Source: Pseudomonas sp. R4-35-07
GTDB lineage: Bacteria > Pseudomonadota > Gammaproteobacteria > Pseudomonadales > Pseudomonadaceae
Length of the DNA: 64,000 nucleotides
NCBI RefSeq assembly: GCF_003852235.1
Contig: NZ_CP027732.1
Span: forward strand, 5,456,001-5,520,000
Reading direction: 5' to 3'
This document shows, one piece after another, positions 46,291 through 53,881 of this stretch. A program made the position numbers and the translations under genes. Within the stretch, counting starts at the first letter, position 1. Each line of letters begins with the position of its first letter. The notes beneath the pieces were generated by a model. That model made no database searches. It saw only the letters and a list, made by a program, of their open reading frames with translations, and had not been told where the DNA came from.

Positions 46291-47650
46291 ACCCCTGAAG
46301 CTCGCCGTAGTCGGCCATACCAACGTGGGCAAGACCTCACTGCTGCGCACCCTGACCCGCGATGTCGGCTTTGGCGAAGTCTCCCATCGCCCCAGCACCA
46401 CGCGGCATGTCGAAGGTGCGCGCTTGTCGGTGGATGGCGAAGCCTTGCTGGAGCTGTACGACACACCCGGCCTGGAAGACGCCATCGCCCTGCTCGACTA
46501 CCTCGAACGCCTCGACCGCCCCGGTGAACGCCTGGATGGCCCGGCCCGCCTGACGCGGTTCCTGGAAGGCAGCGAAGCGCGCCAACGCTTCGAACAGGAA
46601 GCCAAGGTGCTGCGCCAACTGCTGGCCTCGGATGGCGGCCTGTACGTGATCGACGCCCGCGAACCGGTACTGGCCAAGTACCGCGACGAGTTGCAGGTGC
46701 TGGCCAGCTGCGGCAAACCCTTGCTGCCGGTGCTCAATTTCGTCAGCAGCAGCGAGCACCGCGAACCCCAGTGGCGCGAAGCCCTGGCTCGCCTTGGCCT
46801 GCATGCGCTGGTGCGCTTTGACAGCGTGGCGCCGCCGGAAGACGGCGAACAGCGGTTGTATGAAAGCCTGGCCCTGCTGCTGGAAAACGCACGGCCGCAG
46901 TTGGAACGGCTGATCCTCGACCAGCAAGCCCAACGCCAGGCGCGCCAGCAAAGCGCCGCACGCTTGATCGCCGAATTGTTGATCGACTGTGCAGCGTGCC
47001 GGCGCAGCGTAATGACCGCAGATGAGCCGCACGCGATCAGCGAACTGCGCAAGGCCGTGCGCCAACGCGAACAAAAGTGTGTGGATTCCCTGCTCAAGCT
47101 GTTCGGCTTCCGCCCGCAGGACGCCGCCGCCAGCGACCTGCCGCTGCTGGACGGACGCTGGGGCGACGACCTGTTCAACCCCGAAACCCTCAAACAGCTT
47201 GGGGTGCGCGTAGGTGGCGGGATCGCCGCAGGCGCGGCAGCCGGCGCGGGCGTGGACCTGTTGGTCGGCGGCTTGACCCTCGGCGCCGCCGCCATCGCCG
47301 GTGCGATTGCCGGTGGCGCGCTGCAGACCGCACGCAGTTATGGCGGCCGCCTGCTCGGCAAAATCAAAGGCCAACGCGAGCTGACCGTCGATGACAGCGT
47401 GCTGCGCCTGCTTGCCCTGCGCCAACGCCAGTTGCTCAAGGCCCTGAACCTGCGCGGCCATGCGGCGATGCACGGCATCAAGGTCGATACGCCCCAGGAT
47501 AAAACCTGGCGCGAAGGCAAGCTGCCAGACGCCTTGAACAAAGCGCGCGCCTATCCGCAATGGTCATCGCTCAACCCCCACTCCAGGTTGAGCCAGGCCG
47601 AGCGTCAGGAGCAAATCGAGGCGCTGGCTCAGCGGTTGGACGAAGCCTGA
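46283..47650 (+). CDS. Era-like GTPase with C-terminal DUF3482 domain
   Basis: A 455-residue protein with an N-terminal GTPase domain and a C-terminal DUF3482 domain. The P-loop is GHTNVGKTSLLRTL (residues 11-24) and G3 is DTPGLEDA. G4 reads LPVLNFVSSSE where NKxD is expected, so the guanine-recognition motif is degenerate. The C-terminal half contains a long glycine/alanine-rich segment (GGGIAAGAAAGAGVDLLVGG) that could insert into or sit on the membrane. It overlaps the DUF2868 gene and is convergent, with a gap of only 7 bp, with the FAD oxidoreductase gene. Function unknown. Confidence 0.82.
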   Translation: MTKPLKLAVVGHTNVGKTSLLRTLTRDVGFGEVSHRPSTTRHVEGARLSVDGEALLELYDTPGLEDAIALLDYLERLDRPGERLDGPARLTRFLEGSEARQRFEQEAKVLRQLLASDGGLYVIDAREPVLAKYRDELQVLASCGKPLLPVLNFVSSSEHREPQWREALARLGLHALVRFDSVAPPEDGEQRLYESLALLLENARPQLERLILDQQAQRQARQQSAARLIAELLIDCAACRRSVMTADEPHAISELRKAVRQREQKCVDSLLKLFGFRPQDAAASDLPLLDGRWGDDLFNPETLKQLGVRVGGGIAAGAAAGAGVDLLVGGLTLGAAAIAGAIAGGALQTARSYGGRLLGKIKGQRELTVDDSVLRLLALRQRQLLKALNLRGHAAMHGIKVDTPQDKTWREGKLPDALNKARAYPQWSSLNPHSRLSQAERQEQIEALAQRLDEA

Positions 47651-47657
47651 TCCGCCA

Positions 47658-48788
47658 TTAGCGCGCCGGCCCCCACAGTGCCGTGATATTTCGCTCGGCC
47701 ATGGCCGGCCCCACACTCATGCCCACACCGGTATGCATCAGCGCAATGCTGATGCCGGCAGCCGCCTGCACAAACGAAAACGGCGCGGGCCCACGCGAGC
47801 CATATACGCCCTGCCAACGCTCCAGCACCTGGAGTGTGCAGCCCAGGGTCTGCTCGGCCAGCTCGATCAGCCAGTCATCGACCTGCTCGGCGTTGAACGG
47901 CGAGGCATCGCTGCCGTAATCATGGGAATCGCCGATAATCAGGTCGCCATGGGGCGTAGGGCTGATCAGCAGGTGAATGCCGTGCTCATGCAGGTGCGGT
48001 GCTTCGCGCAGGATCTGCGCCTGCACCGGCGCCGCTTGCGGCAAGTCGGCGAACGCGCCGTAATGCACGCAACTGAGGCCGGTCAACACGGCGTGTTGCA
48101 GGTTCAGCTCAAGCGTCGGCCGTGCATGTAGCATTTGCAGGCGGCACACCTGTGGATTGAGCGCAGCGATCGATTCGACCAGCAGGGTCTGGTAGTCGTG
48201 CCCGGAACAGACAATGATCTGCTCGCCGCGAAAACGCCCCGCCGTGCTGTGCAACTGGCCTGGCTCGACGTCGCGCACCAGGGTCGAAAAGTGAAATTCC
48301 ACATTCAGTTCCTGGGCCAGGTAGTTGATCAGCGCCGGGATCGCTTCGCGCGAATACAGTTGCTGATCGTCCGCGCCATGCAGCGCGGCGCGGTGATGGC
48401 GGAACTGGCCGCCGTACAGGTCGTTCAACGCCGCGCCTTGCAGCAACGCCACGTTGTAGCCGTGCTCGCGGGCACGCCCGGCGCAGAAGGCTTCGAGCAG
48501 GTGCTCTTCGGCTTCGGTACGGGCGAACAGGTAGGAGCCATTGCGCTTGAGCTGAAAGCCGGCGACCTGCGCCCAGTGTGCCCAGATATCGCGGCTTTGC
48601 CGCGCCAGGTCGAGCATCGGCCCCGGCGGTTGGCCGGTGACCAGCGCCTGGCCGAAGTTGCGTACAGACGCACCCAGCGGGGTAGCGCTGCGTTCGAAAA
48701 CCTTGACCTTGAGCCCGCGCCTGGCAGCGGCGTATGCATGGGAGAGGCCGAGAATGCCGGCGCCGACAATTAACAGATCACTACTCAT
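47658..48788 (-). CDS. FAD-dependent oxidoreductase, TIGR03364/phosphonate-cluster type
   Basis: A 376-residue DAAO/glycine-oxidase-like flavoprotein. The FAD motif is LLIVGAGILGLSHAYAAARR (GxGxxG at residues 8-13). RNFGQALVTGQPPG and the C-terminal RGPAPFSFVQAA with GVGMSVGPAMAE complete the pattern. Members of this subfamily are encoded in phosphonate gene clusters, where they are thought to oxidise N-substituted or modified aminophosphonates. Here it is the last gene of the aminoethylphosphonate-type transporter cluster, after a 110-bp repeat. The exact substrate is inferred. Confidence 0.82.
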   Translation of the reverse strand: MSSDLLIVGAGILGLSHAYAAARRGLKVKVFERSATPLGASVRNFGQALVTGQPPGPMLDLARQSRDIWAHWAQVAGFQLKRNGSYLFARTEAEEHLLEAFCAGRAREHGYNVALLQGAALNDLYGGQFRHHRAALHGADDQQLYSREAIPALINYLAQELNVEFHFSTLVRDVEPGQLHSTAGRFRGEQIIVCSGHDYQTLLVESIAALNPQVCRLQMLHARPTLELNLQHAVLTGLSCVHYGAFADLPQAAPVQAQILREAPHLHEHGIHLLISPTPHGDLIIGDSHDYGSDASPFNAEQVDDWLIELAEQTLGCTLQVLERWQGVYGSRGPAPFSFVQAAAGISIALMHTGVGMSVGPAMAERNITALWGPAR

Positions 48789-48798
48789 ACTGTCCTCT

Positions 48799-48910
48799 CG
48801 TTCCCGCGCTCCGCGTGGGAATTCATCCAGTGACGCTCCGCGTCACGACCTTCAAGAGCGGACGCGGAGCGTCCGGAGCGGCGTTACCACGCGGAGCGTG
48901 GGAACGATCG
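48799..48910. repeat. Inverted repeat, TTCCCACGCTCCGCGTGGGAA family
   Basis: TTCCCGCGCTCCGCGTGGGAA opens the unit and ACCACGCGGAGCGTGGGAAC closes it, with GTGACGCTCCGCGTCAC and GGACGCGGAGCGTCC inside. It lies between the FAD oxidoreductase gene and the substrate-binding protein gene. Confidence 0.85.
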
Positions 48911-48916
48911 GTACCC

Positions 48917-49939
48917 TTACTGCCCCGCCACCTTCTCCGACTTGCCGTCATAGCGCTTGCGCCATTGCGCCAGGATGCTGTCGCGGTTCTTCGAGGCCCA
49001 GGCAAAGTCGTTCTTGATCAACCGCTGCTCGTAATCGGCGGGCAATTCGGTCTGTGGCTTGGCAATCCCTGGCTGGGCCAGTACCGCGAAGTTGTCCTTG
49101 TACAGCTCCATCGCCGCCGGGCTGGCGGAGAAGTCCGCGAGTTTCCTGGCCGCATCGGCGTGGGCCGTGCCCTTGAGCACCGCCGTCGCCTCGATTTCCC
49201 AGCCCAGGCCTTCCTTCGGCAGGATGATGTCCAGCGGCGCCCCCTGGCGCTTGAGCTGTACGGCCGGGTATTCAAACGAAATACCAATCGGAAACTCCCC
49301 GGACGCCGCCAGCTTGCACGGCTTGGAGCCGGAGTGAACGTACTGGCCGATGTTCTGGTGCAGCTCGTCCATGTACTGCCAGCCCTGCTGCTCACCAAAG
49401 GTTTGCAACCAGGCGCTCACGTCCAGAAAGCCGGTACCGGAGGACGCCGGGTTGGGCATCACGATCTTGCCCTTGTACTCAGGCTTGGTCAGGTCCTGCC
49501 AACTCACCGGTTTGCTCAGGCCCTGTTTTTCGGCTTCGACGGTGTTGAAGCAAATGGTCGCCGCCCACACATCCATGCCGACCCAGGCCGGTGGGTTGGC
49601 GGCGTCGCGGTAGTTTTTGCCGATCTTGTCCAGGTCCTTCGGCGCGTAACGATCGAGCATGCCTTGTTGATCGAGGATCGCCAGGCTGGAGGCGGCCAGG
49701 CCCCACACCACGTCGGCCTGCGGGCGGTCCTTTTCAGCCAACAGCTTGGCGGTGATGATGCCGGTGGAGTCGCGCACCCACTTGATCTGGATGTCCGGGT
49801 TGGCCTGCTCGAAGGCCTTTTTGTAGGTCTTCAACTGCTCGGCTTCGAGGGCCGTGTACACGGTCAACTCGGTGTTGGCGAAGGCATTCAGGCTGAATGC
49901 AGTGAGTACGGCAGCGACCAGCGCCAGTGACTTGAACAT
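48917..49939 (-). CDS. 2-aminoethylphosphonate-type ABC transporter substrate-binding protein
   Basis: A 340-residue periplasmic binding protein of the Fe3+/polyamine-like class. A signal peptide (MFKSLALVAAVLTAFSLNAFA) precedes ELTVYTALEAEQLKTYKKAF. MPNPASSGTGFLDVSAWLQ lines the ligand site and is typical of PhnS2-type proteins. It starts at 49939 behind a strong AAAGGAGGT ribosome site; the longer open frame upstream reads through the permease gene out of frame and was discarded. It follows the permease by 20 bp. AEP as ligand is taken from the cluster pattern, not from residues I can verify. Confidence 0.85.
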   Translation of the reverse strand: MFKSLALVAAVLTAFSLNAFANTELTVYTALEAEQLKTYKKAFEQANPDIQIKWVRDSTGIITAKLLAEKDRPQADVVWGLAASSLAILDQQGMLDRYAPKDLDKIGKNYRDAANPPAWVGMDVWAATICFNTVEAEKQGLSKPVSWQDLTKPEYKGKIVMPNPASSGTGFLDVSAWLQTFGEQQGWQYMDELHQNIGQYVHSGSKPCKLAASGEFPIGISFEYPAVQLKRQGAPLDIILPKEGLGWEIEATAVLKGTAHADAARKLADFSASPAAMELYKDNFAVLAQPGIAKPQTELPADYEQRLIKNDFAWASKNRDSILAQWRKRYDGKSEKVAGQ

Positions 49940-49959
49940 CGAATACCTCCTTTGAAGGA

Positions 49960-51672
49960 TCATTGCCCGGGCGCGGTCTGGCGCCAGGCTTGGGAGCGGC
50001 GCAAGGCGCCACGTGAGGCCCACGCCAGCAGCAGCGAGACGCTGCCTGAGGTGAACAGGATCAGGGTGGACATGGCTGCCGCGCCGCCCACATTGCCGGC
50101 GTCGTCCATGTTCAAGACGGCGACGGCGGCGAGGATGGTGTCGGGGCTGTAGAGAAAGATCGCAGCGGAGACGGTGGTCATCGCCGACACGAACAGGTAA
50201 CGCAGAATATCCAGCAGCGCCGGCAGGCAGATCGGTACCGTCACTTTCAAGTAATGGCGGTAGAGCGGCGCCTTGAGGGACAACGCGGCGGCTTCGAATT
50301 CCACGTCCAGTTGGCGCAGCGCAGTGGTGGCGGTCATTTGCGCAGTGGTCAGATAGTGAGCAATGGTGCACACCACCAGCAGTGCCATGCTGCCGTAGAA
50401 CACATGCAGCGGGTTGCCGCCAAGGTTGAAAAAGAACACGTAGCCCAGGCCCAGCACCAGGCCCGGTACGGCCATCGGCACAAAGCTGAGCAGGCGCAGG
50501 GCCAGGTTCAGGCTCGGTTGACCCTTGGTTTTTTCCATCAGGTAGGCGCCGGTGAAGATCAGCACACTGCCGATCAACGCCGTGCACAGCGCCATGGTCA
50601 GGCTGTTGCGATAGGCCAGCCAGCCGCCGCCGGCAGTGTCTTCGAACTGGTAGTGGTTCAAGGACAGCGACAGGTTGTAGGGCCAGAACTTGACCAGCGA
50701 GGAATACACTGCCATGCCGAACACCAGCAGCAGCGCCGCGCAGATCAGCAGCACGATAGCCAGGTAGCAGCCATCCCTGGAACGCGATGGCAGTGGTTGA
50801 AAGACCTGGGCACGGACGCTCATGGCGTCGCCGTGACGGCGCCGCAGCCACGCATCCACACCAAAGCTGAACAGCGCCGGCAACAGCAGCACCATGCCGA
50901 TCAACGCGCCGCGGCCGAACTGCTGCTGGCCGACCACCGCCTTGTAGGCTTCCAGCGCCAGCACCTGGTAGTCCCCGCCCACCACCACGGGCACGCCGAA
51001 GTCAGTGATGGTCAGGGTGAACACCAGGCAGAACGCCGCAAACACCGCCTGGCGCGTGGCCGGCCAGGTAATGCTGCGAAACGCTCGGGCGGGGCTGGCG
51101 CCCATGCTTGAGGCCGCGTCGAACAAGCGCGCATCCGCCAGCGACAAGGCCGACAGCAGAATCATCAGGGCGTGTGGGAAGGTGTAAATCACCTCACCCA
51201 GCACAATGCCCCAGAAGCCGTAGATATTGTCCGAGAGCAACCCGCGCAACAGACCCTGGTTGCCGAACAGATACACCAGTGCAATGCCCGGCAACATCGA
51301 TGGCGCCATCAAGGGCAGCAGCGACACGCCGCGCCAGATCACCTTGCCGGGGATCAAGGTGCGCTGCAGCGCGTAGGCAAACAGATAGGCCAGCGGTACG
51401 ACGACGGCCGCGACGCTCAGGGAAACTTTCAAGCTATTGCCGAGCAACCAGTGGAAGTTGGCACTGGTCAGCAGCTCGCGTGCAGCGATCAACCCGCCGC
51501 CCTGCCCGGCTTCGCTGCTGAAGCCACGCCAGAAAATCGCCAGCAGCGGCAGCAGAACCGCCACGACCAACAGGCCCAGCCACACTAATTTGCCGCCGAC
51601 CACAAACAGGCGGTCGCCCGTTTCAGCCCGGGAAACCGTGCGCGGCAGTGTCATCGCCGTATCCATGGCCAT
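49960..51672 (-). CDS. 2-aminoethylphosphonate-type ABC transporter permease (fused double domain)
   Basis: A 570-residue inner-membrane permease with about 12 transmembrane helices, two BPD_transp_1 domains fused in one chain. The first EAA-like segment is near FDAASSMGASPARAFRSITWP and the second near FEAAALSLKAPLYRHYLKVTVP (quoted in parts: FEAAALSLKAPLY). The start at 51672 lies 1 bp after the stop of the ATPase gene; ATG 51666 is an alternative. This is the PhnU2/PhnV2-type arrangement described for putative AEP importers. Confidence 0.87.
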   Translation of the reverse strand: MAMDTAMTLPRTVSRAETGDRLFVVGGKLVWLGLLVVAVLLPLLAIFWRGFSSEAGQGGGLIAARELLTSANFHWLLGNSLKVSLSVAAVVVPLAYLFAYALQRTLIPGKVIWRGVSLLPLMAPSMLPGIALVYLFGNQGLLRGLLSDNIYGFWGIVLGEVIYTFPHALMILLSALSLADARLFDAASSMGASPARAFRSITWPATRQAVFAAFCLVFTLTITDFGVPVVVGGDYQVLALEAYKAVVGQQQFGRGALIGMVLLLPALFSFGVDAWLRRRHGDAMSVRAQVFQPLPSRSRDGCYLAIVLLICAALLLVFGMAVYSSLVKFWPYNLSLSLNHYQFEDTAGGGWLAYRNSLTMALCTALIGSVLIFTGAYLMEKTKGQPSLNLALRLLSFVPMAVPGLVLGLGYVFFFNLGGNPLHVFYGSMALLVVCTIAHYLTTAQMTATTALRQLDVEFEAAALSLKAPLYRHYLKVTVPICLPALLDILRYLFVSAMTTVSAAIFLYSPDTILAAVAVLNMDDAGNVGGAAAMSTLILFTSGSVSLLLAWASRGALRRSQAWRQTAPGQ

Positions 51673-51673
51673 C

Positions 51674-52738
51674 TCAGGCAAACACCTGCAAGCTGCGCGG
51701 CGGCAGGGCCACCAGAATGTCCTGGGCCCCCAGGCGCGGCATGGCTTCCGGCGCCAGCTCGGCCAGCAGTGGGTGGCCCGGCAACTGCTCCAGCTCAAAA
51801 CTCATGCGGCAGCGATTACCCAGGAAGGTGATCTCGCGGACTTTGGCCGGGAACAGGTTTTCCTCATGCACCGGCGGGTTCACGCTGATCGCTTCCGGGC
51901 GGCAGAACAGCCGGCCGGATTTGGCGATGCCGGCGTCATCGGCCAGTCGCACATTCATCCCGCCGACCTGGGCATGGCTGGCGCTGTTGCGGCTGAACGG
52001 CAGCCAGTTGCCCTGGCCGACGAACTCCGCCACGAACGGCGTGGCCGGGCGGTCATAGATTTCCTGCGGCGTGGCGTACTGCTCGACCTTGCCGTTGTGC
52101 ATGACCGCGATGCGGTCGGCCATCAACATGGCCTCGTCCTGGTTGTGGGTGACCATCAGCGTGGTGATGCCCAGGCGGCGCTGAAGTTGGCGCAGCTCGG
52201 TACACAGATGCTCGCGCACCCGCGCGTCGAGGGCCGACATGGGTTCATCCAACAGCAATAACGAAGGCGCCGGCGCCAGGGCCCGCGCCAGCGCGACACG
52301 TTGCTGCTGGCCCCCGGACAACTGGCCGGGGAATTTCTTTTCGCTGCCGAGCAGGCCGACCAATTCGAGCATTTGCCCGACACGCTTGCGCACCTCATCA
52401 CGGCCGCAGCCGGCGAGGCCGTAGCCGATGTTCGCTTCAACGGTCAGGTTGGGAAACAGCGCGTAGGACTGGAACAAAATGCCGTAGTCCCGCGCCTGGG
52501 GCGGCAGCCGGGAAACATCGCGGTCACCCAGGTAAAGCTCGCCGCTGTCCTGGCGCTCAAGCCCGGCGATGCAGCGCAGCAACGTGGTTTTGCCGCAGCC
52601 GGACGGGCCCAGCAGGCACACCAGCTCGCCAGCGGCAACGTCCAGGGACACGTTGTCCAACGCGGTAAAGGCGCCGAAGCGTTTCTGGATACCGCGCACC
52701 TTCATCGGCGCGCCGGGTTGGGTCAGGGCTGTGTTCAT
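51674..52738 (-). CDS. 2-aminoethylphosphonate-type ABC transporter ATP-binding protein
   Basis: A 354-residue importer ATPase. Walker A is LGPSGCGKTTLLRCIAGL, the signature LSGGQQQRVALARAL, and Walker B LLLLDEPMSALD followed by His in MVTHNQDE. A C-terminal TOBE-like regulatory domain starts near residue 245. It is first in the ABC operon (ATPase-permease-binding protein-oxidoreductase). The LysR gene lies upstream on the same strand with a long repeat between, so the operon probably has its own promoter within 52739-52870. Confidence 0.9.
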   Translation of the reverse strand: MNTALTQPGAPMKVRGIQKRFGAFTALDNVSLDVAAGELVCLLGPSGCGKTTLLRCIAGLERQDSGELYLGDRDVSRLPPQARDYGILFQSYALFPNLTVEANIGYGLAGCGRDEVRKRVGQMLELVGLLGSEKKFPGQLSGGQQQRVALARALAPAPSLLLLDEPMSALDARVREHLCTELRQLQRRLGITTLMVTHNQDEAMLMADRIAVMHNGKVEQYATPQEIYDRPATPFVAEFVGQGNWLPFSRNSASHAQVGGMNVRLADDAGIAKSGRLFCRPEAISVNPPVHEENLFPAKVREITFLGNRCRMSFELEQLPGHPLLAELAPEAMPRLGAQDILVALPPRSLQVFA

Positions 52739-52873
52739 GGTGGCACCTCATCGAACGGATGAAGGCCATGCTAGGGAGGGAATGCGTAGCTGGTGTGGCA
52801 GAAAGGCAAAAGGAGGTGATAGTGGTATTGGTGGATTTGTGTAGGATTCTTAGAAATGTGGTGCCGGGTCCCG

Positions 52874-52992
52874 ATCGTTCCTACGCTCCCGCGTAGGAAT
52901 GCAGCCCGTGACGCTCTGCGTCACCTGTGGGCGGCAGTGACGGGACGCGGAGCGTCCCAGGAGGCATTCCCACGCGGAGCGTGGGAACGATC
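52874..52992. repeat. Inverted repeat, TTCCCACGCTCCGCGTGGGAA family
   Basis: CGTTCCTACGCTCCCGCGTAGG opens the unit in parts (CGTTCCTACGCTCC, GCGTAGGAA) and ATTCCCACGCGGAGCGTGGG closes it. GTGACGCTCTGCGTCAC and GGGACGCGGAGCGTCCC lie between. It directly abuts a truncated second-family REP at 52993-53006, between the ATPase and LysR genes. Confidence 0.82.
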
Positions 52993-53001
52993 AGCTCGCT
53001 C

Positions 53002-53865
53002 CTACAAGGGTGACATTTCCTGGGCCAGGCCAAGGAAAGCTGCGGGCAACCGGGCACCTTTACGCTCCTTGAGGCAGTACAGATACTCGGGAATCTGCGG
53101 CGCCTTCTCGAGGGTCAGCACCTTCAGCTGTGGATCATGCGGCACTTCGTGGCGTGCGATGATGCTGATGCCGATATTGCGCAGCACTGCCTCGCGAATC
53201 GACTCACGGCTGCCAATCTCCAGCAACGGCCCGTACCCCACGCCCGCGTTCTTCAGCATCTCTTCCGTCAGCCTGCGGGTGGTAGAACCCGCTTCACGCA
53301 TCAGCAAGGTATGCCCGATGAGCGCGCTCAACGGTACGTGATCAAGCTTGGCCAACGGGTGATTGCGGTGTACCGCCAACACCAGCGGGTCCGTGCCCAG
53401 CACGCGGCGCACCAGACGCGGGTCTTCCACTAACTGCGACGAGGCGGCGACGTCGACGCGGTAGTCGTCCAGCGCTTCGAGCACCTGCTGGGAATTGCCG
53501 ATTTCCACCGACACCTCTACGTGCGGCAGGCGTTCGCGAAAGGCTTTGACCAGGTCCAGAATGTAGTACGGCGCGGTGGCGGCAATCCGTAAGGCGCCCT
53601 GGACCTGGCCGTTGTTGCGCAGGAAAAACTCGATGTCCGCTTCCTGCTGCAACAGCGCCTTGACCATCGGCAACAGCCGCGCGCCTTCATCGCTGACGGT
53701 CAGGCGGCGGCCGCCACGGTAGAACAGTTCAACGCCGTAGTGGCTTTCCAGGTTGCGGATCTGGGTAGTGACCGTGGGCTGGCTCAGGCCGAGCTTTTTC
53801 GCTGCCTGGGTAATGCTGCCCAGGCGGGCGACCATGAAAAACGCCTTCAGCTCAGCACTCAGCAC
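53002..53865 (-). CDS. LysR-family regulator, phosphonate-cluster type
   Basis: A 287-residue LysR regulator starting with GTG at 53865. The N-terminal helix-turn-helix is GSITQAAKKLGLSQPTVTTQ (about residues 16-35), followed by a linker helix and the periplasmic-binding-like effector domain. The pattern fits LysR proteins associated with aminoethylphosphonate catabolism. It lies upstream of the transporter operon on the same strand. The stop codon TAG at 53002-53004 lies in a truncated REP (TTGTAGGAGCGAGCT), as in rsmD. The ligand is probably a phosphonate or a breakdown product (inference). Confidence 0.87.
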   Translation of the reverse strand: MLSAELKAFFMVARLGSITQAAKKLGLSQPTVTTQIRNLESHYGVELFYRGGRRLTVSDEGARLLPMVKALLQQEADIEFFLRNNGQVQGALRIAATAPYYILDLVKAFRERLPHVEVSVEIGNSQQVLEALDDYRVDVAASSQLVEDPRLVRRVLGTDPLVLAVHRNHPLAKLDHVPLSALIGHTLLMREAGSTTRRLTEEMLKNAGVGYGPLLEIGSRESIREAVLRNIGISIIARHEVPHDPQLKVLTLEKAPQIPEYLYCLKERKGARLPAAFLGLAQEMSPL

Positions 53866-53881
53866 ACCACCCTCTCATCGT

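Noticed and set aside
48917..50851. 644-codon frame as one long fusion protein
   Set aside because: Its first 300 codons are the permease gene read out of frame. The signal peptide and strong ribosome site at 49939 mark the real start of the binding protein.
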